Origin: JBDIAR01 sp039812545
GTDB lineage: Bacteria > Actinomycetota > Actinomycetes > Actinomycetales > Dermatophilaceae
NCBI GenBank assembly: GCA_039812545.1
Contig: JBDIAR010000038.1
Coordinates: 1-21,030, forward strand
Direction: 5' to 3'
DNA length: 21,030 bases
Made by a program: the position numbers and the translations under genes. Position 1 is the stretch's first letter, and each line of letters begins with the position of its first letter. Shown one piece after another: positions 1-7,772 of the stretch. The notes beneath the pieces were generated by a model. The model worked only from the letters and a program-made list of their open reading frames with translations, had not been told where the DNA came from and did not search any database.

Positions 1-6
1 CACGAG

Positions 7-1221
7 GTGCAGCCGCGGACCTTGCTGGCCCGGGTGCAGGGGCCGGACCGGCCGGGGCTGACCAGTGGCATCTTCGCGGCGATCGCCGACTGTGGTGCCA
101 GCGTCGTCGACCTCGAACAGGTCGTCGTCCGAGGCCAATTGACGCTGGCGCTGCTGCTGGGATTGCCCGACTTCCCCATCGACGACGACGCCCGCGGCGA
201 TCGCCTGACCGAACTGCTCGTCCACCGCCTGGCCGCCGTATGCGGGGAGTTGGGCTTGGATGTCACGTTCGCCCGCGGCGAGGGGGACTCGCCGCACCGA
301 CGGCCCGGCCGTGCCGTGGTCACCGCGATCGGGCATCCGCTGACCTGCGGCCACGTCGCCACCGTGTCCGACGGGATCGCCGGGTACGGCGGCAATATCG
401 ACCGGATCCGACGGCTGTCGAAATGGCCGGTCACCACGATCGAGTTCCTCGTCTCCGGGGTGGACGTGGTGGGGTTGCGCACGGTGCTCGCCGCGCACGC
501 GCAGGACCACGGCTACGACGTCGCGGTGTCCCCCGCCGGACTGGCGCGGCACGGCCGGCGCCTGGTCGTCATGGACGTCGACTCCACGCTGATCCAGGAC
601 GAGGTCATCGAACTGCTGGCCCGGTATGCCGGTCGCGAGGAGGAGGTCCGCCGGGTGACCGAGGCAGCGATGCGCGGCGAACTCGACTTCGCGGCCAGCC
701 TGCACGCCCGGGTCGCCACCTTGGCCGGCCTCCCCGTGAGCGTGCTCGACGAGGTGACCACCGGCATACGACTGACCCCCGGAGCCCGCACGCTGGTCCG
801 CACGCTGAAGTCGCTGGGGTTCACCGTCGCCCTGGTCTCCGGTGGCTTCATCGAGATCGTCGGGCCGTTGGCGCGGACCCTCGGCATCGACCACGCCCGG
901 GCGAATGCCCTGGAGGTGGACGGCGGCGTGTTGACCGGACGGGTGTCGGGTGAGGTAGTCGACCGAGCCGGAAAGGCCCGCGCGCTGGCCGAATTCGCCG
1001 CTGCCGAGGGCTTGCCGCTGTCTCGGACCATCGCCATCGGCGACGGCGCCAACGACCTGGAGATGCTGGCCGCCGCCGGGCTCGGGGTCGCGTTCAACGC
1101 CAAGCCGCTGGTGCAGGCCCAGGCCGACACGGCGTTGAACGTCCCCTACCTGGACGCGGTGCTCTTCCTGCTCGGGATCACCCGCGAAGAGGTCGAGGAA
1201 CTCGACGTCACGGTTCGATGA
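7..1221 (+). CDS. serB: Phosphoserine phosphatase with N-terminal ACT domains
   Basis: It should hydrolyse O-phosphoserine to L-serine, the last step of the phosphorylated serine pathway, in the cytoplasm. Residues 1-90 and about 100-170 look like two ACT-type regulatory domains, as in mycobacterial SerB2 (about 409 aa; here 404). The HAD catalytic half is complete: motif I DVDST at 190-194 with nucleophile D190 and acid/base D192, motif II S278, motif III K323, and motif IV GDGAND at 345-350. The GTG at base 7 is the first start in the window. An upstream start outside the window is possible, although the N-terminus already aligns with the family. The 3' end overlaps the convergent response regulator gene by 14 bp (1208-1221). 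The gene carries two copies of the dispersed GGCATAC word, one of which uses the rare Ile codon ATA. Confidence 0.93.
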   Translation: MQPRTLLARVQGPDRPGLTSGIFAAIADCGASVVDLEQVVVRGQLTLALLLGLPDFPIDDDARGDRLTELLVHRLAAVCGELGLDVTFARGEGDSPHRRPGRAVVTAIGHPLTCGHVATVSDGIAGYGGNIDRIRRLSKWPVTTIEFLVSGVDVVGLRTVLAAHAQDHGYDVAVSPAGLARHGRRLVVMDVDSTLIQDEVIELLARYAGREEEVRRVTEAAMRGELDFAASLHARVATLAGLPVSVLDEVTTGIRLTPGARTLVRTLKSLGFTVALVSGGFIEIVGPLARTLGIDHARANALEVDGGVLTGRVSGEVVDRAGKARALAEFAAAEGLPLSRTIAIGDGANDLEMLAAAGLGVAFNAKPLVQAQADTALNVPYLDAVLFLLGITREEVEELDVTVR

Positions 1222-1897
1222 GACCGATCCGGATGGCATACCGGGTCAACTCGACCCGATCACGCATCCCGAGTTTCTCCAACAGATTCGCGCGGTGCCG
1301 TTCGACGGTGCGGGGGCTGAGGACGAGCAGATCCGCGATTTCCTTGCCGCTCAAGCCTTCGGCGATGAGTTTGAGGATTTCTTCCTCGCGCGGACTGAGC
1401 AGCGTCGTCACGCCCTCGTCGTCGTCTCGGCCGCGGGCGACGTACTCGCGGATCAGCGTGGCGATCGCGCCGGGGTAGAGGAAGGGTTCGCCGCGCAGCG
1501 CCGCACGGCACGCGGCGATCAGGTCCCGATCGGCGACCGACTTGTGCACATATCCGGCGGCGCCGAGTTTCAACGCCTCGAAGAGGTACTGCTCGTTGTC
1601 GTGCATGGAGAGCATCAGCATGCGGACGTCCAGGCCACGGCGGGTGATCTCGCGCGCCGCCTGTAGGCCCGTCATCCGGGGCATCGACACGTCGAGGATC
1701 GCCAGGTCGATGTCCCCCATCGCCACCCTGGTCACGGCGTCGTGCCCGTCGCCCACCTCGGCGACGACCGACAGGTCGGGCTGGGCGTCGATGATCATCC
1801 GCACGCCCTGGCGTACGAGCGCGTGGTCGTCGGCGAGCAGGATCCTCGCCACCGCGCGCCCGCGGCGCGGGATCGCGGGTCCCGGTGGCTGCGTCAT
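1208..1897 (-). CDS. NarL/FixJ-family response regulator
   Basis: This is a DNA-binding response regulator of 229 aa. The receiver domain covers about residues 17-135. It has acidic D23/D24, phospho-acceptor D69 in the string ILDVSMPRMTG, switch S97 and conserved K119. A LuxR/GerE helix-turn-helix lies at about 166-211 (LSPREEEILKLIAEGLSGKE, then RTVERHR). The chosen ATG at 1897 overlaps the kinase stop codon as ATGA, so translation is probably coupled. A GTG at codon 16, just before the receiver core, is an alternative start. Upstream extension of the frame only runs into the kinase gene. The adjacent kinase is its expected phosphodonor. Its targets are not visible, but the divergent stress-protein gene is an obvious candidate. 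Confidence 0.93.
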   Translation of the reverse strand: MTQPPGPAIPRRGRAVARILLADDHALVRQGVRMIIDAQPDLSVVAEVGDGHDAVTRVAMGDIDLAILDVSMPRMTGLQAAREITRRGLDVRMLMLSMHDNEQYLFEALKLGAAGYVHKSVADRDLIAACRAALRGEPFLYPGAIATLIREYVARGRDDDEGVTTLLSPREEEILKLIAEGLSGKEIADLLVLSPRTVERHRANLLEKLGMRDRVELTRYAIRIGLIEP

Positions 1898-2892
1898 CGG
1901 CGCCGCACCCCTTCCCGCGAATCCAGTCGTAGGGTGACGACCGTTCCCCTGCCGGGGGTGGCCTCGATGTCCAGCCGGCCGCGGACGAGCCGGGCACGTT
2001 CCCGCATACCGACGATCCCCGTTCCCGCCGGCCCCGGTATGCCGGTGCCGTCGTCGGCGACCGTCAGGACCACGTCCGGGGGTCCGGTGAGCGAGAGCCG
2101 GACCCGGGTGGCCCGGGCATGGCGCACCACATTGGTCAGCGCCTCCTGGGCCACCCGATAGACGACCAGGTCGTCCTCGGGATCGAGGTGCGCCGGAGTG
2201 GCCGGCAGGTCGATGGTCGACTCGATCCCCGTGGTCGCGCCGACGTCGCGGACCAGCGCGGTCAGCGCACTGGTCAGCCCGAGGTTCTCCAGCACATCGG
2301 GACGCAACCGTGCCGAGACGGTCCGGACCTGGTCGAGGACGGCCCGAGCGGAGGAGGCGAGTTCCTGCACCGCCGGGCGGTGTTCGGGCGGGAGCGCGTC
2401 GGCGAGTACCTTGAGGCGCAACAACAGCAGCGTCATCCCCTGGCCGATCTCGTCGTGCAATTCCCGCGCCACCCAACGACGTTCGTCCTCTTGGGCCGAG
2501 ATGGCCGCCCGCATCGTGCCCTCGCGCTCGCGGTCGAGTCGGTCGAGCATCGTGTTGTATGCCGCCGCGACGTGACCGATCTCGTCATCGCGGCGGACCA
2601 GGATCGGCAGGGTCGCCCCCGGGGTGTCGAGATCGTGAAGCGCGGCCGACAGATCGCTCAGCGGGCGGAGTGCCCTCCCGAGCAGGAGGGCGTTGAGGGT
2701 CACGACGGACACCAGACCCACCACGAGGGTGACGATCTCCCCGAGGTTGATCGGGTAGGAGACGGTCACCGGTCCGACCATGACCACCAGGACCGCGCCG
2801 AGCAGGATCAGCGCATTGCCGACGACCAGTTGCCACCTCAACGGCAGCCGTCGAGACGGCCATCGGGGCAGCCGGGCCGGCCGGTCCGTCAT
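1894..2892 (-). CDS. NarL-type sensor histidine kinase (HisKA_3)
   Basis: This is a membrane sensor kinase of 332 aa. Two hydrophobic segments (about 20-45 and 50-72) are separated by only a few residues, so there is almost no extracellular sensor. A HAMP-like region (about 73-122) follows. The dimerisation and phosphoacceptor motif is ERRWVARELHDEIGQG, with H146. The ATPase domain shows an N-box (RVAQEALTNVVRHA), a G1 box (VADDGTGIP) and a G2 box (GTGIVGMRERA). The ATG at 2892 is chosen because AAGGGAGGT lies just upstream. The open frame continues further 5' but there covers the divergent promoter region and the stress gene. The stimulus is unknown; the short extracellular loop favours an intramembrane or membrane-state signal. 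Confidence 0.92.
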   Translation of the reverse strand: MTDRPARLPRWPSRRLPLRWQLVVGNALILLGAVLVVMVGPVTVSYPINLGEIVTLVVGLVSVVTLNALLLGRALRPLSDLSAALHDLDTPGATLPILVRRDDEIGHVAAAYNTMLDRLDREREGTMRAAISAQEDERRWVARELHDEIGQGMTLLLLRLKVLADALPPEHRPAVQELASSARAVLDQVRTVSARLRPDVLENLGLTSALTALVRDVGATTGIESTIDLPATPAHLDPEDDLVVYRVAQEALTNVVRHARATRVRLSLTGPPDVVLTVADDGTGIPGPAGTGIVGMRERARLVRGRLDIEATPGRGTVVTLRLDSREGVRRR

Positions 2893-2910
2893 CGCAGACC
2901 TCCCTTCGGC

Positions 2911-3006
2911 TGGTGGTGAACACCCAACTACGTCCTCGGCGACATGCAAGAACGCGGCCCGCCATGGACGACGGCCGCGGCCCCGGCCCATGGTGGAGAA
3001 CAACCA
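2911..3006. promoter_or_regulatory. Divergent regulatory region with a repeated 16-bp element
   Basis: The kinase (ATG at 2892, leftward) and the stress protein (ATG at 3031, rightward) share 138 bp. Two 16-bp sequences, TGGTGGTGAACACCCA at 2911-2926 and TGGTGGAGAACAACCA at 2991-3006, match at 14 of 16 positions and start exactly 80 bp apart. Each contains a short dyad (GGTG/CACC or GTGG/CCAC). Placement beside each ribosome binding site fits an operator pair. Binding by the adjacent response regulator is inference. I found no good DosR-type box. Confidence 0.35.
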
Positions 3007-3030
3007 CTCTGCCCTACCAGGGAGGATCCC

Positions 3031-3960
3031 ATGACCGCCACCGTGAGTTACGTGACCTATCCGCCGGCCGCGTCGGCCGGGCGGGCATCCCACCGCGACT
3101 ACACCGACCGCGTCGTCGTCGGCCTCGACGGCTCGCCGGCCTCGCTGGCCGCACTCGACTGGGCCGCTCGCTGGATCGAGCATCTGGGCGGCCAACTGAC
3201 CATGCTGCTGGCATACGGCCCGAGTTCGGTCGTGCGCGGCGAGCCGCTCGCCGACCATCTCATCGAGCTGGCCCGCGAGACCGCCGAAGGACAGGCCAAC
3301 CACGCGCGCAGCTGGCTGGCCGACCACCACCCGGACGTGCGCGCGGAGGTCCGCATCCTGGCGGCCGGCGCCGCCCCCGCCCTGCTCGAGGCCACCCGCA
3401 CCGCCGATGTCGTCGTAATCGGGACGCGCGGCCTGTCGGGGATGTCGGCGTTGCTGCGCGGCAGCATCGCCAACTCCGTCATCGCCGGGGCCCACGGCCC
3501 GGTCATCGCGGTGTCCGAGGGCGCGGTCCCCAGCTGCAGCGGACCCGTCGTCATCGGCCTCGACGGTTCTCCCGAGGCCGCCCGGGCCGCCGAGTACGGG
3601 TTCGAACACGCCGAGACCTCCGGAGCCGAGGTCATCGCGGTGAGCACCTGGCAGAACGACTACGGGTACCACAGCCTGCGATTCGGCGTCCTGCCCGTCG
3701 ACAACGACCACTTCCAGAGCCGTCGCGAGGAACACCTACGGACCTGGCTGGCGCCGCTTCGTCTGCGGCACCCGTCCGTCCCGGTCCGATCCGTCGTCCG
3801 CGGCGAGGACCCGGTGGCCGCCCTGGTGGAGGCATCCCGCGGCGCGGCGCTCGTCGTCGTCGGCAGTCGAGGGCTCGGTCCCGTCGGGCGCACCCTGTTC
3901 GGATCGGTGAGCCAGGCGGTCGTGCGGGGGGCGAAGGCGCCGACGGTCGTCGTTCCCTGA
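3031..3960 (+). CDS. Universal stress protein, two tandem UspA domains
   Basis: This is a cytoplasmic tandem universal stress protein of 309 aa. Each domain has the ATP-binding signature G-x2-G-x9-G-S: G131/G134/G144-S145 in the first and G278/G281/G291-S292 in the second. Each also has the early strand Asp (D33 and D178, in VVGLDGS and VIGLDGS). Both copies are intact, so nucleotide binding is likely in both. The start is the ATG after GGGAGG at 3020-3025; the frame is open further upstream but has no better ribosome site. Actinobacterial proteins of this type are commonly induced by hypoxia or stationary phase. A divergent two-component system beside it suggests similar control. A hairpin downstream should terminate its transcript. 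Confidence 0.92.
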   Translation: MTATVSYVTYPPAASAGRASHRDYTDRVVVGLDGSPASLAALDWAARWIEHLGGQLTMLLAYGPSSVVRGEPLADHLIELARETAEGQANHARSWLADHHPDVRAEVRILAAGAAPALLEATRTADVVVIGTRGLSGMSALLRGSIANSVIAGAHGPVIAVSEGAVPSCSGPVVIGLDGSPEAARAAEYGFEHAETSGAEVIAVSTWQNDYGYHSLRFGVLPVDNDHFQSRREEHLRTWLAPLRLRHPSVPVRSVVRGEDPVAALVEASRGAALVVVGSRGLGPVGRTLFGSVSQAVVRGAKAPTVVVP

Positions 3961-3975
3961 CGTCGCCCCCGGACC

Positions 3976-4017
3976 TCGATTCCCCGACGTCGATTCACCG
4001 GCGTCGATTCCCCGACC
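3976..4017. repeat. Three tandem 14-bp repeats
   Basis: Three adjacent 14-bp units begin at 3976, 3990 and 4004, each starting TCGATTC and continuing MCCGRCG or close to it. The first and third differ only at the last base; the middle has two substitutions. They lie between the stress protein stop and the terminator hairpin. No function is evident. Confidence 0.75.
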
Positions 4018-4058
4018 GGCGTTGGTCGGGCGCGCGGCCCCCGCTCCCGACCAACGCC
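4018..4058 (+). terminator. Strong hairpin after the stress protein gene
   Basis: A perfect 13-bp inverted repeat, GGCGTTGGTCGGG (4018-4030) and CCCGACCAACGCC (4046-4058), encloses a 15-nt loop. There is no T-run after it, which is usual for high-G+C actinobacteria. It lies just upstream of the aldehyde dehydrogenase promoter, so it insulates the two genes. Confidence 0.7.
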
Positions 4059-4071
4059 CACCGGACCGGCC

Positions 4072-4077
4072 TATCCT
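4072..4077 (+). promoter_or_regulatory. Candidate -10 element for a leaderless dehydrogenase mRNA
   Basis: TATCCT fits the actinobacterial TANNNT -10 pattern and is followed by 6 nt and then the ATG at 4084. Transcription would start at or next to the start codon, and no ribosome binding site is present. No convincing -35 is seen. Confidence 0.45.
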
Positions 4078-4083
4078 CGCGTT

Positions 4084-5535
4084 ATGGATGCGACGCCGCC
4101 GGACCTGCCCCACCAGCTCTTCATCGGCGGAGAGTGGGTGGACGGCGCCCGCGGGCGGCTTCGGGTGGACAACCCCGCCACTGCAGCGGAACTGGCATAC
4201 GTCGCCGATGCCGACGTGGCACAGGGCATCGCGGCCCTCGAATCCGCCGTCGCCGCTCAACCCGCATGGGCGGCGACGGCGCCACGCGAGCGGGGTGAAC
4301 TGCTGCGGCGGGCGTTCGAGGCCGTCATCGCCCGAACGGAGGATTTCGCCCGGCTGATGACGATGGAGATGGGCAAGCCGCTGGCCGAGGCGCGTGGCGA
4401 AGTGGCATACGGGGCAGAGTTCCTCCGCTGGTTCTCGGAGGAGGCCGCCCGGATCACCGGGACCTACCGGGTGTCCCCGGAGGGGACCAACCGGCACCTG
4501 GTCGCCCGCCGACCGGTGGGCCCGTGCCTGCTCATCACGCCGTGGAACTTCCCGCTCGCCATGGCCACCCGCAAGATCGCGCCCGGGCTGGCTGCCGGAT
4601 GCACCGTCGTCGTGCGGCCCGCGTCGCTGACGCCGCTGACCACCATGCTGTTCGTCAAGGTGCTGCAAGACTGCGGGCTCCCGGCCGGCGTGGTCAATGT
4701 CGTCACGTCGAGCCGACACGACGTGACCGACGCGATCCTGGCCGACCCGCGACTGCGGAAACTGTCGTTCACCGGGTCCACGCCGGTCGGGCGCGAGTTG
4801 CTGCGCAAGGCCGCCGACAACGTCCTGCGGTGTTCGATGGAACTCGGCGGCAACGCCCCGTTCATCGTCTTCGAGGACGCCGACCTGGCCGCCGCCGTCC
4901 GCGGCGCGCGGGTGGCGAAACTGCGCAACAACGGCGAGGCGTGCACGGCGGCCAACCGGTTCATCGTGCACGAGCGGGTCGCCGAACAGTTCGCCCGGGC
5001 GCTGGCCGAGGAGTTCGGCTCGCTGCGGGTCGGCGACGGTCTGGCCGACGGCACCGACATCGGTCCGCTCGTCGACCAGAAGGCCCTGGTGGGCGTCGAC
5101 CGGCTGGTCGCGGAGGCTCGCGCGGCCGGAGCCACCGTCCTGACCGGCGGCGCGCCCATCGACGGGCCCGGCTGGTTCTATCCGCCGACGGTGGTGACGG
5201 ACGTCCCGCCGCGAAGCGACCTGGCCACCGAGGAGATTTTCGGGCCGGTCGCCGCCATCACGACGTTCGCCACCGAGGACGAGGCGATCGCGCAGGCCAA
5301 TGCGACGACGATGGGTCTGGCGGGGTACGTCTTCACCGGCGACCTGTCGCGGGCACTGCGGATGGTCGAACGCCTCGAGGTCGGGATGATCGGACTGAAC
5401 CAGGGCCTGCTGTCCAATGCCGCGGCCCCGTTCGGCGGCGTCAAGGCGTCGGGGCTGGGTCGCGAGGGCGGGGACGAGGGGATCTCGGAATTCCTCGAAA
5501 CGGTATATCTGGCCATTCCGGACCCGTTTGCCTGA
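4084..5535 (+). CDS. NAD(P)-dependent aldehyde dehydrogenase, succinate-semialdehyde type
   Basis: This is a full-length (483 aa) aldehyde dehydrogenase, most like GabD-type succinate-semialdehyde dehydrogenases. Those oxidise succinate semialdehyde to succinate in GABA catabolism; the substrate here is inferred from overall sequence character only. Catalytic residues are present: N155 (PWNF), E253 (MELGGN) and nucleophile C287 (NNGEACTAANRF). The FTGSTPVGRELL coenzyme loop is also present. The usual Lys of the KPA motif, which contacts the cofactor ribose, is Arg here (R178 in VVRPASLTP). The start is the ATG closely preceded by a -10-like element, with no Shine-Dalgarno sequence. No GABA transaminase gene is adjacent. 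Confidence 0.88.
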   Translation: MDATPPDLPHQLFIGGEWVDGARGRLRVDNPATAAELAYVADADVAQGIAALESAVAAQPAWAATAPRERGELLRRAFEAVIARTEDFARLMTMEMGKPLAEARGEVAYGAEFLRWFSEEAARITGTYRVSPEGTNRHLVARRPVGPCLLITPWNFPLAMATRKIAPGLAAGCTVVVRPASLTPLTTMLFVKVLQDCGLPAGVVNVVTSSRHDVTDAILADPRLRKLSFTGSTPVGRELLRKAADNVLRCSMELGGNAPFIVFEDADLAAAVRGARVAKLRNNGEACTAANRFIVHERVAEQFARALAEEFGSLRVGDGLADGTDIGPLVDQKALVGVDRLVAEARAAGATVLTGGAPIDGPGWFYPPTVVTDVPPRSDLATEEIFGPVAAITTFATEDEAIAQANATTMGLAGYVFTGDLSRALRMVERLEVGMIGLNQGLLSNAAAPFGGVKASGLGREGGDEGISEFLETVYLAIPDPFA

Positions 5536-5539
5536 CCGG

Positions 5540-5545
5540 CATACT
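5540..5545 (+). promoter_or_regulatory. Candidate -10 element overlapping a GGCATAC copy
   Basis: CATACT has the key A and T of the -10 pattern and lies 7 nt before the ATG at 5553, with no ribosome binding site. It overlaps the dispersed word at 5538-5544. A leaderless start for the next gene is possible, but readthrough from the dehydrogenase (17-nt gap) is equally so. Confidence 0.3.
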
Positions 5546-5552
5546 CGGCGTT

Positions 5553-7190
5553 ATGACCGCTGCGTCCTCGGGGAGGCGGTCGCGGCGCCCGAGCCGTCGC
5601 GTCGTCTCGTCTCTCCGCTTCGTCTCGTCTCTCCGCTTCGTGTTGGCTCTCCCCTTCGCGCTGGTATGCCTGGGGCCGGCTTTCGCACTGCCGGCGCGGG
5701 CCGCCGAAGATCCCGGCGTTCCGAAGCCCGCGGTCACGACGCGGGCGGTCGACGACCGGGGCGGGGATGCGTCCGGGACCGTTGAAGTCCCGCTCGCACC
5801 AGGGGCCACCTGCCCCTCGACGTGGACGCCGGCTCCGGCGGTCCTCGCGAACGCCGCCACCAGCGTGGTGGCGACGACGACCTGCGGGTTCGCCGACTCG
5901 GGGGCGTCCGCGGTGGTACTTCACTACCCGGCGCTGCCGGTCGGAACGTTCACCGGCACCGTCCCGTTCGGCGAGACCAAGGTCGCCGTCAGCGTCACCC
6001 GGGCCGACCCCCCTTGGGCGGTTCTGGGGTGCTACGGCCTTGGCGTTCTCCTGGCGGCCGCCGCGGCGGCCTTCGCCAGCCGCGACCCGGCGCGCCTGGC
6101 CGGCCACCGCCTGACCGCCCTGCGGGCCACGCTCTCCAAACCCGGCGACCCGCAGGCCCCCGTCGACAAACTGGTGACGACCCTGCTGCGTCAGCCGCTT
6201 GATCGGCTGATGGCCGAGAAGCACGCCTTGGGCTTGCTGGCCGGCCTCAACCGCGACCCCGACAATCCCGGCCTGATGCGCCGACTGAGACCACCCGAGG
6301 TGGGCGAGCGACTGGCGAAACTGACCAAGGACGTCGACGCCATGGCCGCAGAGGTGGGCCTCGTCGGTGCCCTGACCTCGGCGCTGACGGCACTGGGTCA
6401 GACGATCCCCGGCAGGTTCCAGCCCGCTGCTCCCCGGCTTGCCGACACGGCGACGAAACTGCTCGCCGGTGAGCCGGCACCGGCATACCCCACGATGGCG
6501 GCGGCGGTGGCCGACGCGACGGCATTGAGCCAGGTCTTCGCAAGTGCGCCGGAGCTGGCCACGGCACGGACCTACGCGGACCGGCTGCTGACGTCCGAGA
6601 GACTCTCCGACGCGGTGATCGCGCTGGCGATGCCGGCGACGGTGGAGTTGGCCGAACTCGAGGCCGAACTGCGGGAGGCGACGAAGGCCGCACCGCTGGT
6701 CGACGGCCGCTTCCCCGCTCGGGTCAGCGCCGTCTCGGCCCGGCTGGCGACGCTGCTGCGCTGGTCCAGGCGCCCCGCGGACGAGCCGCTCCCCGACGAA
6801 CTCGACCGAGGCGACGTGCGGACGATCATCCCGGCCCCGGGCAGCCGGCCGGGACGACGGAGCTGGCTGGCCGAGCGGGCCGGCGAACTCACGCACGGTC
6901 TCTCCGACCTCTTCCCCCGCCTCCTTGATGCCGTCGTCGCCGGCAAGTCGGACGACTCGGCGCTGCGGCTGAGTAACCGGGTGGCCAGGTGGTCCACCGT
7001 GGCGCTGGCGGTCTGGCCGGGGCTGGTCGCGGTGTACTTCGACAAGCCGTGGGGGACCTGGGTCGACCGGGGTACGGCTGTCGTCTTCGGGGCGACCACC
7101 TTGGCGACGGGCATCGCGATCGGTTCGTGGTTCGCCTCACCGGCGCCTGCGACCTCGACGGTGTCGGCCGACGCGAAGGAGAAGAAGTAG
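5553..7190 (+). CDS. Unrecognised exported or membrane protein
   Basis: I do not recognise this 545-aa protein. The N-terminus is Arg-rich with a twin-arginine-like SRRVV (14-18), then a hydrophobic stretch and a likely signal cleavage after ARA (about residue 50). Residues 51-150 look like a small extracytoplasmic beta-type domain rich in Thr, Val and Ala, with two cysteines (C87, C111) that could pair. A transmembrane segment follows at about 155-176. A long Ala/Leu-rich, probably helical region (about 180-470) comes next, then two hydrophobic segments (about 481-497 and 507-529) and a charged tail ending KEKK. An exact 18-bp tandem duplication (5603-5620 and 5621-5638) doubles SSLRFV in the signal region. 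It starts 17 nt after the dehydrogenase stop and may be co-transcribed with it. Confidence 0.75.
   Translation: MTAASSGRRSRRPSRRVVSSLRFVSSLRFVLALPFALVCLGPAFALPARAAEDPGVPKPAVTTRAVDDRGGDASGTVEVPLAPGATCPSTWTPAPAVLANAATSVVATTTCGFADSGASAVVLHYPALPVGTFTGTVPFGETKVAVSVTRADPPWAVLGCYGLGVLLAAAAAAFASRDPARLAGHRLTALRATLSKPGDPQAPVDKLVTTLLRQPLDRLMAEKHALGLLAGLNRDPDNPGLMRRLRPPEVGERLAKLTKDVDAMAAEVGLVGALTSALTALGQTIPGRFQPAAPRLADTATKLLAGEPAPAYPTMAAAVADATALSQVFASAPELATARTYADRLLTSERLSDAVIALAMPATVELAELEAELREATKAAPLVDGRFPARVSAVSARLATLLRWSRRPADEPLPDELDRGDVRTIIPAPGSRPGRRSWLAERAGELTHGLSDLFPRLLDAVVAGKSDDSALRLSNRVARWSTVALAVWPGLVAVYFDKPWGTWVDRGTAVVFGATTLATGIAIGSWFASPAPATSTVSADAKEKK
5603..5638 (+). repeat. 18-bp perfect tandem duplication in a signal sequence
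   Basis: Two identical, adjacent, in-frame 18-bp units lengthen the basic and hydrophobic N-terminal region of the exported protein by six residues. This looks like a recent slippage event. Confidence 0.9.
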
Positions 7191-7217
7191 TTCGGCTGCC
7201 CACGTGAACGAGACAGA

Positions 7218-7324
7218 TCAGGGCAAGAGTGCCCAGAACTGCTTCAGGGCCGGCATCGCATGGGCAGCGTGCATCGCATCCTCATGACTGACTCCTGTTT
7301 GAGAGCGCTCGGGTGGACCTTCAC
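7218..7324 (-). pseudogene. Broken toxin-like gene beside the RHH antitoxin
   Basis: Nine bases after the antitoxin stop, a GTG at 7324 opens VKVHPSALKQ, which resembles the start of small toxins (about 80 aa) that commonly follow this antitoxin type. That frame soon diverges. Shifting by one base after codon AAA gives GVSHEDAMHAAHAMPALKQF, then a stop at 7218-7220. Restoring one missing base would read HPSALKHGVSHEDAMHAAHA. The last part (HAM...ALLP) resembles the C-terminal end of such toxins, suggesting a further internal deletion of roughly 45-50 codons. The family resemblance comes from memory of typical sequences, not a search. Confidence 0.5.
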
Positions 7325-7333
7325 GCCGGATCA

Positions 7334-7579
7334 TCACGCCGCGAAGTGAGCAAGCGCACGCCGGATCGCCTCAGAGCGGCTGACGTTTTCTCGGTCGGCG
7401 ACGGCATCCAGGGCAGCCAGCTCGTCGACGGTGAGCCGCACCGCCACGACCTGCATGGGCTCGGCGCCCCGACCAGGACGGCCACGTCCGCGTCGGGTGA
7501 GCTGCTCGACGTCATAGCCGGCTTCGGCCTCGTCGGCCCACTGCTGGATCTGCTCCTCGGTGACCTCGTCCTCGCGCAT
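7334..7579 (-). CDS. Ribbon-helix-helix (CopG-type) antitoxin
   Basis: This is a small DNA-binding protein of 81 aa. The acidic N-terminal half contains TEEQIQQWADEAEAGYDVEQ, typical of actinobacterial antitoxins. An Arg/Gly-rich linker follows, then a C-terminal ribbon-helix-helix (VVAVRLTVDELAALDAVADR, followed by NVSRSEAIRRAL). Such proteins repress their own operon and neutralise a co-encoded toxin. Here the downstream partner appears broken, so this may be an orphan antitoxin kept as a regulator or a decaying remnant. The ATG at 7579 is chosen as the family-like start; a TTG 15 bp upstream is possible. It stands apart from its neighbours in orientation and role, as mobile toxin-antitoxin cassettes often do. 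Confidence 0.82.
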   Translation of the reverse strand: MREDEVTEEQIQQWADEAEAGYDVEQLTRRGRGRPGRGAEPMQVVAVRLTVDELAALDAVADRENVSRSEAIRRALAHFAA

Positions 7580-7699
7580 GACAAATATCGTCAACGAAAC
7601 CCCGCGACTCCGACACGTGGCTGACGTGGAACCGTCTGTAGGACACGACAGGCGGGGCAGCACGGGCCGCTCCGGGTACCACGGCGCCCGAGATCGCGC

Positions 7700-7732
7700 G
7701 GCGGGGGTGGGCCGGAAAGCGCCACCCCCGCC
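7700..7732 (-). terminator. Hairpin downstream of the acyl-CoA ligase-like gene
   Basis: A perfect 11-bp inverted repeat, GGCGGGGGTGG (7700-7710) and CCACCCCCGCC (7722-7732), has an 11-nt loop. It lies 40 bp past the stop of the leftward ligase-like gene. No T-run is present. Confidence 0.7.
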
Positions 7733-7772
7733 ATGTCCCGTTCGTATGCCGGTGCTCGGCTCCGCCCGGAAG

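Noticed and set aside
2893..3030. DosR-type box between the kinase and the stress protein
   Set aside because: No sequence close enough to the known 20-bp palindrome was found.
3736..4971. Long open frames antisense to the stress protein and dehydrogenase genes
   Set aside because: The protein sequences are low in complexity and show no family motifs. They arise from high third-position G+C in the real genes.
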